From the NCBI GenBank assembly GCA_035543455.1, contig DATKKE010000021.1, forward strand, positions 1 through 37,749: a DNA stretch of 37,749 bases, read 5' to 3'. Positions 32,953 to 37,749 of the stretch are shown piece after piece. The notes below the pieces were generated by a model. It searched no databases, was not told the origin of the DNA, and was given only the letters and a program-made list of their open reading frames with translations. This DNA comes from CAIKOD01 sp035543455. Its GTDB lineage: Archaea > Halobacteriota > Methanomicrobia > Methanomicrobiales > Methanospirillaceae. The position numbers and the translations under genes are program-made. Every line of letters starts with the position of its first letter. Position 1 is the first letter of the stretch.

Positions 32953-33774
32953 TCAGGTCACCCTTGAAAGGGTGCCTGTTGCAAGGTCGTAGTAAAGACC
33001 ATGGACCTGGATCCTCCCCTCGGCGACCGCCTGACGAACTGATGGGTATGTCAACAGGTGCTCAATCTGCAGCCTGACATTTTCAAGCTCGATCTGGTGG
33101 GATCGTTCCTTCTGCTCATCAGGGGTGTCCGCGTAGTGCCTTTGAATATCGATACGTACCTGTGCCTCGCGGGCATCATTGAGCCAGAGGGGGATATAAG
33201 GATCAGAGATATTCTTATCCAGCGCCTTCATCGCTCCGCAATCGGAATGGCCACAGATAACAATCTCTTTTACCCCGAGGTAGTTGATGGAATATTCGAC
33301 GACCGAAGCCATATTCCAATCGTGGTTTGGTACAATATTGCCGATATCACGGGTCACGAACAATTCACCGGGAGGTGCATTGGTGATCCGTTCGGGGTCG
33401 GATCGTGAATCAGAACAGCCGATCCAAAGGATACCCGGGTTCTGGGCCATTGCAAGGTCCTGGTACAGGGTGGGATTCTTGTCGAAATCATTGTTTTTGA
33501 ATTCCTGGTTTCCAGCGAGTAACTGGTCGATGAGGGGACTATCAGTGGCATTGATGCCGGGAGAACGGGATGCCCCTACATGTTCAGAATAGACATCTCC
33601 AGGTCCGGTCGTTCCTGTCAGCAGCCTTATCCACCCGGCATCGCCGAACGGATGAGGGTTCTGGACAAAAGAGGCATTCAGATCTGCCATGGCAGGATCA
33701 GCTGTAACGACACAGGACTGGACGGCAATAAGCATGATACCAATGATGAGCAGGGGTAAGAAATTCGATTTCAT
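32953..33774 (-). CDS. exported beta-carbonic anhydrase
   Basis: Hydrates CO2 to bicarbonate. 273 aa; the beta-class zinc site is complete: Cys120 and Asp122-Arg124 in IGCSDSR, His176 and Cys179 in GHSDCGAM. Later blocks ENVRLQIEHLLTYPSVR and GRIQVHGLYYDLATG are also family features. Residues 1-20 are a hydrophobic N-terminal segment (LPLLIIGIMLIAVQSC), followed by a segment of about 70 polar residues with no known domain, so the enzyme is probably exported or lipid-anchored, unlike cytoplasmic beta-class enzymes. It is the last of three minus-strand genes. A CCCC-TAC-GGGG stem covers the ribosome binding site. Confidence 0.92.
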   Translation of the reverse strand: MKSNFLPLLIIGIMLIAVQSCVVTADPAMADLNASFVQNPHPFGDAGWIRLLTGTTGPGDVYSEHVGASRSPGINATDSPLIDQLLAGNQEFKNNDFDKNPTLYQDLAMAQNPGILWIGCSDSRSDPERITNAPPGELFVTRDIGNIVPNHDWNMASVVEYSINYLGVKEIVICGHSDCGAMKALDKNISDPYIPLWLNDAREAQVRIDIQRHYADTPDEQKERSHQIELENVRLQIEHLLTYPSVRQAVAEGRIQVHGLYYDLATGTLSRVT

Positions 33775-33798
33775 ACCCCTACGGGGGATTATGGATAT

Positions 33799-34005
33799 TT
33801 AATAATAGCGGACCGGATGCGAACGTCGCGGCACTGTTGCGAACCCTGGTGTCTTGAGGGCAGGACAGAAGGGACAGAGGGCTGCATCGACATCATTTGC
33901 CTTCATTCGTACCGGGCAGTAATAGGCCCCGTCGATAAATTCTACCTTGCCCCCGCCGGGGAATGGCATTCCCACCGGATGCCCGGGTAGTCCCTGGACT
34001 GACAT
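33799..34005 (-). CDS. small protein with UPF0305/DUF2115-like C-terminal motif
   Basis: 68 aa. It has HPVGMPFPGGGKVEF, YYCPVRMK and CPFCPALK, a pattern I recall from the C-terminus of the UPF0305/DUF2115 family of methanogens, but the rest of that family (over 100 N-terminal residues) is missing and a stop lies nine codons upstream in frame. It may be a stand-alone metal-binding module (Cys30, Cys44, Cys47) or a decayed gene. It sits 35 nt after the FTR-type gene and 24 nt before carbonic anhydrase on the same strand. The family call is tentative, the reading frame more likely real. Confidence 0.5.
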   Translation of the reverse strand: MSVQGLPGHPVGMPFPGGGKVEFIDGAYYCPVRMKANDVDAALCPFCPALKTPGFATVPRRSHPVRYY

Positions 34006-34040
34006 GCAGAACCCGGCCGTGCATCTCTCTCAAAAAAAAA

Positions 34041-34319
34041 TCACTCTTTCTTGAAATAGAGATTACAGTGGCAACTCCCTTCCTCTTCAATTTCTTTTCC
34101 ATGATGTATGCACGGGCAGACGATCTGCTTGTCTTTCTCAGTATCTCCGGAGCGTATCCTGCACGGGCAGTATTGCTTTCCGAACTTCTTCATATTCCTT
34201 GCAAGGCCTTTTATGACATTTTCAAGTTTTTTATCATCGGGATTTAACAGGTAGCCATGTTTTTTTGCGTATTCTGTCACTGATTCAAGTATCTCTTTTT
34301 CTTCGTCGGTATATGCCAT
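34041..34319 (-). CDS. ferredoxin-thioredoxin reductase catalytic-subunit-type protein
   Basis: 92 aa from the ATG at 34319 (four residues more from 34331). It has the FTR signature CPC...CPC...CHC: Cys51 and Cys53 (CPCR), Cys68 and Cys70 (VCPCI), Cys83 and Cys85 (CHC). In chloroplast and archaeal relatives these hold one [4Fe-4S] cluster and an adjacent redox-active disulfide that reduces thioredoxin-like partners. No variable subunit is seen. A TATA-like box lies about 70 nt upstream at 34391-34402. It heads a minus-strand unit with the 68-aa Cys protein and carbonic anhydrase. The partner is unknown. Confidence 0.88.
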   Translation of the reverse strand: MAYTDEEKEILESVTEYAKKHGYLLNPDDKKLENVIKGLARNMKKFGKQYCPCRIRSGDTEKDKQIVCPCIHHGKEIEEEGSCHCNLYFKKE

Positions 34320-34331
34320 TGTCCCGTTCAT

Positions 34332-34644
34332 CCCCTGGATATGGTATCTGCGTTATCTGTTACTATTATTTGGGTTTTTGGATAATCATGAAATTATATA
34401 CAATAATGCCTGTTCCTTTCGTAAATGTGTGTTCTTCAATATATTGAATCATCGATCCGAAGATCTTTTTCCCGTCCCGGGACCGGACATCTAATCAATC
34501 CTCTCCCGGGGTTCGGTGTCATTTCCCAGGACGTTACTTTCCTGAAAGGTATTTTCGTGATGCGTTCAGGTAAGATATTTTGTTCGCGTTCGGGTGGAAA
34601 ATCCTCTCCCCAGGACAGGGGAATGTTACGGTGAAGGCCATGTT
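34332..34644. other. intergenic region with promoter for the FTR-type gene
   Basis: Around 313 nt between the FTR-type gene and the end of purC, both on the minus strand. It holds AATTATATAC (minus-strand TATA, 34391-34402) and a long AT-rich stretch at about 34360-34410. A 70-codon minus frame from 34648 to 34436 overlaps the purC stop (ATGA), but its composition looks like non-coding sequence. I see nothing else convincing. Confidence 0.4.
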
Positions 34645-35355
34645 TCATTGTACTCCAGTAATCCGGGCGGCCGCACCGCGGTACCGTGTTATGACGTCTC
34701 CCTTCGAGAAACGGTATACATCCTTATCAAGGGATTCCCCTGTCTTTTTATCCCAGAGCCGCATGGAATCCATGCTGATTTCGTCCCCTACGTACAGGGA
34801 CCCGTCCTTTTTCCCGAATTCGAGTTTGAAGTCCACGAGATCGATGCCGATACTCCCAAGGTATCTGGAAAGTACCTCGTTCACTCTCAGAGCGATTTGT
34901 TTGATTTCACCGAGTTCTTCTTCAGATACGATGTTCAGTGCCCTGATAATATCGTCATTCAACATGGGATCGTGACGCGAATCGTCCTTGTAATCCATTA
35001 CGATGACTGGTGGAACAAGCTTTGTACCTTCCCTGATGGGATAGGTTCTTGCCATCGACCCTGCTGCAATATTCCGGACGATCACTTCAAGCGGGATCAT
35101 TTTGAGTTCCCGTGCGACGATGCTATCCTCACCTAAGGTACTGATATAATGGGTTGCAATACCTGATTTTTCAAGCAACCGGAAAAAAAAGCTGGAGACT
35201 TCCAGATTCAGGTGCCCTTTTTCCCTTAGGTTATCTTTTTTTCCACCGTCGAATGCGGTAATATCGTCCCGGAATGTGATTATCAGTTCGCCCGGTTGGT
35301 CGGTCCGGTACACTGATTTTGCCTTCCCCGAGTACAGCAGCCCGAGTTGTTTCAT
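34645..35355 (-). CDS. purC: phosphoribosylaminoimidazole-succinocarboxamide synthase
   Basis: SAICAR synthase, joining CAIR and aspartate with ATP in purine synthesis. 236 aa from the ATG at 35355, which follows AGGAGA; a longer frame upstream overlaps cofG and is not used. Motifs: LYSGKAKSVYRT, FRDDITAFDGGKKD, LEVIVRNIAAGSMART, and the metal site VDFKLEFGKKDG with GDEISMDSMRLWD. It overlaps the cofG stop by four nt (ATGA), an unusual partnership of purine and F420 genes. Both pathways use GTP- or purine-derived material, so co-expression is plausible but not shown. Confidence 0.95.
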   Translation of the reverse strand: MKQLGLLYSGKAKSVYRTDQPGELIITFRDDITAFDGGKKDNLREKGHLNLEVSSFFFRLLEKSGIATHYISTLGEDSIVARELKMIPLEVIVRNIAAGSMARTYPIREGTKLVPPVIVMDYKDDSRHDPMLNDDIIRALNIVSEEELGEIKQIALRVNEVLSRYLGSIGIDLVDFKLEFGKKDGSLYVGDEISMDSMRLWDKKTGESLDKDVYRFSKGDVITRYRGAAARITGVQ

Positions 35356-36341
35356 GTCATATTCTCCTGTCGTGATAATTGTTTGGCAAGTTGCCTTATA
35401 AGTGGTTCCAATTCTTCTGAAAACCATCTCATACCGATGTACTTCGGGTAGATGCACAACCTCTCTTTCAGGACAGTATCCCCCAGGGATTTCCTTAAAT
35501 TTTCGACCTCCGGCCACGGGTGTTCCGGGTTGACATAATCGATTGTAAGCGGCGAAATCCCCCCGAGGTCATCGACACCACACATGACAAGTGAAGGCGC
35601 ATCGGCAAGATTCGGTGCCACCTGGATCGCCACGTCGTCAGGAAGAATATCACGGGCAATCCTGATCACAACGCAGAACTCATCAAAACTGATGGATGGC
35701 TGGGATGCCATGGGCGTGCCGGGTTTCGGGCAGAAATTCTGGATAATAACTTCCTGTATATGGTTATATCGCCGGTGGAGGTCCCTGATGAGGGTGAGAG
35801 ATTCCTCCCGGTCTTCCATGGTCTCTCCGATGCCGAGAAGGAGGCCGGTGGTAAATGGAATTTTTAATTTTCCTGCATTTTCAATCGTCCCGATCCGGAC
35901 TTCCGGTACTTTACCCGGGGAATTGCGGTGTGCAGGGACGTTTGCGGTTGTCTCAAGCATCAGTCCCATGCTGGCATTCACAGGTTTCAGGTACGCCAGC
36001 TCGTTGTAATCAAGAACCCCTGCGTTTGTATGGGGCAGCAGTCCCGTACTGATGCTTTCGCTGCAGAGTGCATGGCAGTATTCAAGGATCGATTCAAAAC
36101 CCAAACTACGGATACATTCCCTGAATCCCGGCTCCGATTCTGGTTTTTCCCCGAATGTGAATAATGCTTCAGTGCATCCGAGCATTGCCCCACGGGTGAG
36201 CAGGTCCGACGCCGTCGCCGGTGCCATGATGCAATGGTCGCCAACAGGTGTGCGAAAGATGCAATAGCCGCACCGGTTCCGGCAAACCGTCGTGAGAGGG
36301 AGAAATACGTTTTTTGAAAACGTGACCGTGCGGGATGTCAT
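35352..36341 (-). CDS. cofG: FO synthase subunit 1 (CofG)
   Basis: Radical SAM enzyme that, with CofH, forms the deazaflavin ring of 7,8-didemethyl-8-hydroxy-5-deazariboflavin (FO), the chromophore of coenzyme F420. 329 aa. The radical SAM cysteines are Cys20, Cys24 and Cys27 in CRNRCGYCIF. Other family blocks are GEKPESEP, HTNAGVLDYNELAYLKPVNASMG in part, LLGIGE and QNFCPKPGTPM. CofH is not in this window. It is first in a minus-strand pair with purC, and divergent from cofC, so both halves of F420 synthesis may share a control region. Confidence 0.95.
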   Translation of the reverse strand: MTSRTVTFSKNVFLPLTTVCRNRCGYCIFRTPVGDHCIMAPATASDLLTRGAMLGCTEALFTFGEKPESEPGFRECIRSLGFESILEYCHALCSESISTGLLPHTNAGVLDYNELAYLKPVNASMGLMLETTANVPAHRNSPGKVPEVRIGTIENAGKLKIPFTTGLLLGIGETMEDREESLTLIRDLHRRYNHIQEVIIQNFCPKPGTPMASQPSISFDEFCVVIRIARDILPDDVAIQVAPNLADAPSLVMCGVDDLGGISPLTIDYVNPEHPWPEVENLRKSLGDTVLKERLCIYPKYIGMRWFSEELEPLIRQLAKQLSRQENMT

Positions 36342-36370
36342 GGAATTACTTCCGTGGATTTGTTACACAA

Positions 36371-36438
36371 CGTGGTTCTTCTTTGGTCATTTACTGATCG
36401 ATCGGTAAAAACGATGACTTTTTGACGTTCGTGGTTCT
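36371..36438. promoter_or_regulatory. near-palindrome and direct repeats between cofG and cofC (candidate operator)
   Basis: The 108-nt divergent region contains TTACTGATCGATCGGTAA (36391-36408), an 18-bp palindrome with one mismatched pair, placed between the two start codons. A 9-bp direct repeat, CGTGGTTCT, flanks it at 36371-36379 and 36430-36438. The symmetric centre is 51 nt from one start codon and 58 from the other, the expected place for a regulator acting on both genes. Confidence 0.45.
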
Positions 36439-36449
36439 ATTGGTATGAA

Positions 36450-37094
36450 ATGTCCGTTGCGGCAGTGGTCCCTTTCAGGCCCGTCAACCCCAAAAGCCGA
36501 CTCTCTTCTGTTCTTTCAAAAGATGAGCGGGAGGGATTTGCAGAGGCGATGCTTACCGATGTTGTTATGGCTTTAAAGGATGCCGGATGCAGTCCCTTTA
36601 TCCTTTCGACCGTTCCACTACATTGTTCCCATGCGGAAGTCCGTGTATCTGACCATGAACTGAACCCCGCTCTCAATGCCCTCCTCGGGACAATGACGGG
36701 GCCTCTCCTTATTATCATGGCAGACCTGCCCCTGGTCACCTCCGGGGTAATCAGGCGCATTATTTCAACTCCCTCGGATATCGCATTCGGTCCCGGCAGG
36801 GGAGGAGGGACCAATGCAATATTTATCAAAGACTGCTCCCGGTTCCACGTGGACTATTACGGCGCGAGTTTCCTGAAGCACAAGAAAATTGCGGAAGAAT
36901 CCGGTCTGTCCTGTGAAATCATCGATTCGTTTCGGTTGTATTCCGATGTCGACGAGGAAGAGGATCTTGTGGAGCTCCTCATCCATGGCACGGGGAGGGC
37001 GGACAGTTTTCTCCGGGCATGCGGGTTCGGACTCTCGATCGAGAAGGGAAGAGTCGGAATTATTAAAAAAACAGGGAAGTCAATTCTCCGGTAG
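36450..37094 (+). CDS. cofC: 2-phospho-L-lactate guanylyltransferase (CofC)
   Basis: Activates 2-phospho-L-lactate (or phosphoenolpyruvate) with GTP for addition to FO in F420 synthesis. 214 aa, nucleotidyltransferase fold. Motifs: VVPFRPVNPKSRLSSVLS (8-25) for nucleotide binding, MADLPLVTSG (about 91-100) with the metal-binding Asp, and FGPGRGGGTNAIFI. The C-terminus is VGIIKKTGKSILR. It is divergent from cofG. GGTATGAA precedes the ATG. Confidence 0.94.
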   Translation: MSVAAVVPFRPVNPKSRLSSVLSKDEREGFAEAMLTDVVMALKDAGCSPFILSTVPLHCSHAEVRVSDHELNPALNALLGTMTGPLLIIMADLPLVTSGVIRRIISTPSDIAFGPGRGGGTNAIFIKDCSRFHVDYYGASFLKHKKIAEESGLSCEIIDSFRLYSDVDEEEDLVELLIHGTGRADSFLRACGFGLSIEKGRVGIIKKTGKSILR

Positions 37095-37121
37095 TACGTA
37101 GGTTTTGTCAATACAAATTCT

Positions 37122-37129
37122 CTTATAAG
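37122..37129 (+). promoter_or_regulatory. TATA box of the peroxiredoxin gene
   Basis: CTTATAAG, itself a palindrome, lies 28-35 nt upstream of the ATG at 37157, so transcription is expected to begin within about six nt of the start codon, giving a nearly leaderless mRNA. Confidence 0.5.
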
Positions 37130-37156
37130 ATAAATGAAAAGCATGCATGGTACTAT

Positions 37157-37645
37157 ATGCCCGAACTTTTTGAACAGGGACCTGTTGTAAAACCCGGCGA
37201 CACCGGGAAAAATTTTTCACTGAAAGACCAGAACGACAAGACTTTCGATCTCCTTGAAAATTCCGGCAGGAACACGATCCTTTCGTTCCATCCATTGGCA
37301 TGGACTGTATTCTGCGCCGAACAGATGACTGCCCTTGAAAAAAATTATGAGGTATTCGGGTCTTTCAATACGACGGCTGTCGGGATAAGCGTTGATTCCG
37401 TACCCTGCAAAAAAGCATGGGCCGATTCTCTCAGTATCAGGAATACACGCCTGCTCTCTGATTTCTGGCCGCACGGCAGCGTGGCCAGGCTTTATGGGTT
37501 ATTCCGCGAGGCTAACGGGTTTTCAGAGCGCGCCAATATCATTGTTGACAAAAATCAGAAGATTATTTTCGCTAAAGTATATCCAATCCACAGCATACCG
37601 GATTTTTCAGAGATAATTGAATTTCTGAAGACTGTGGAAAAATAG
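37157..37645 (+). CDS. peroxiredoxin (AhpC/TSA family)
   Basis: Thiol peroxidase of 162 aa. The active-site motif PxxxTxxC is present as P46-L-A-W-T50-V-F-C53 in FHPLAWTVFC, with the peroxidatic Cys53. The usual P before the Cys (PVC) is replaced by VFC, a mild variation. A second cysteine is in VDSVPCKKAW (about residue 78). NIIVDKNQKIIFAKVYP near the C-terminus is the standard strand pair. It has no signal peptide. It has its own promoter and stands alone, downstream of cofC on the same strand. It would defend this anaerobe against peroxide. Confidence 0.9.
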   Translation: MPELFEQGPVVKPGDTGKNFSLKDQNDKTFDLLENSGRNTILSFHPLAWTVFCAEQMTALEKNYEVFGSFNTTAVGISVDSVPCKKAWADSLSIRNTRLLSDFWPHGSVARLYGLFREANGFSERANIIVDKNQKIIFAKVYPIHSIPDFSEIIEFLKTVEK

Positions 37646-37705
37646 GAGCGTTTTATGGACGCCGGATAAATTAAATTCCTTGCCTGTATTATTAACCCTC
37701 AAATA

Positions 37706-37737
37706 GGAGGGGGTTTCAACGGGGTTTTACCCCCTCC
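37706..37737. repeat. GC-rich inverted repeat at the right end
   Basis: GGAGGGGGT pairs perfectly with ACCCCCTCC around a 14-nt loop with G and T runs. It lies 60 nt after the peroxiredoxin gene. It could be a terminator, the end of a small RNA, or a dispersed palindrome; the region continues beyond the window. Confidence 0.4.
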
Positions 37738-37749
37738 CTGACCCTCCCC

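Noticed and set aside
32795..32992. 65-codon plus frame before carbonic anhydrase
   Set aside because: No ribosome binding site, no family resemblance, and it runs into the carbonic anhydrase gene on the other strand.
34436..34648. 70-codon minus frame overlapping the purC stop by ATGA
   Set aside because: Position suggests coupling, but the product (start KHGLHRNIPLSWGED) resembles no family, has irregular composition and lies over the FTR promoter region on its far side. Not supported enough to call.
37700..37749. CRISPR repeat at the right edge
   Set aside because: Only one copy of the palindrome is visible and no regular spacing can be seen before the window ends.

Overview
The window is chromosomal DNA of a methanogenic euryarchaeon, most likely of the order Methanomicrobiales. 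The evidence is archaeal-only information machinery (topoisomerase VI, RpoD/N/K, S13-S4-S11, L18e, SUI1/aIF1, deoxyhypusine synthase), a mevalonate and isopentenyl-phosphate-kinase isoprenoid route, coenzyme F420 genes (cofG, cofC), corrinoid synthesis beside a B12-dependent ribonucleotide reductase, and a ferredoxin-thioredoxin-reductase-type protein. I see no insertion sequence, prophage, CRISPR array or clear genomic island; nearly all of it is dense, ordinary-looking chromosome.

Layout. (1) 1-4151, minus: a small membrane protein, hisS, top6B and top6A (cut by the left edge), tightly packed. (2) 4200-6883, plus: larB overlapping nadM, then a large coiled-coil protein of unknown function. 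(3) 6900-10089: cobyric acid synthase and class II ribonucleotide reductase, divergent from one short AT-rich promoter region. (4) 10228-12063: aIF1/SUI1, then on the minus strand the conserved archaeal trio OapA (GTPase), OapB (DUF2073) and OapC (Zn ribbon). (5) 12279-16245, plus: five consecutive genes made almost entirely of CBS motifs (18 by my count), the first ending in a Zn ribbon. This is the most unusual block. (6) 16363-17349: deoxyhypusine synthase with a perfect palindrome at its probable transcription start. (7) 17599-30988: a long archaeal supercluster, tRNA-Ser, rps13, rps4, rps11, rpoD, rpl18e, rpl13, rps9, rpoN, tRNA-Pro, rpoK, eno, rps2, MEMO-like, mvk, ipk, fni, RNase J, prenyl synthase, gltX, followed by a UbiB-type kinase. 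(8) 32953-34319, minus: FTR-type catalytic subunit, a 68-residue Cys protein and an exported beta-carbonic anhydrase. (9) 34645-37645: cofG-purC, divergent from cofC across a near-palindrome, and a peroxiredoxin.

How the genes work together. The supercluster couples ribosome and RNA polymerase assembly with lipid precursor synthesis: mevalonate kinase, isopentenyl phosphate kinase, type 2 IPP isomerase and prenyl diphosphate synthase are four steps of archaeal lipid synthesis. LarB and NadM meet at the NAD(NaAD) pool, since LarB consumes NaAD to start nickel-pincer cofactor synthesis. CobQ makes the corrinoid precursor of the cofactor the neighbouring NrdJ needs. CofG and CofC each supply a half of coenzyme F420. 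The CBS array has no catalytic domain, so it is best read as a set of nucleotide- or SAM-sensing adaptors whose targets are not evident here.

Limits: all identifications come from reading motifs in translated sequence; no database search was run. Promoter and hairpin calls are pattern readings.
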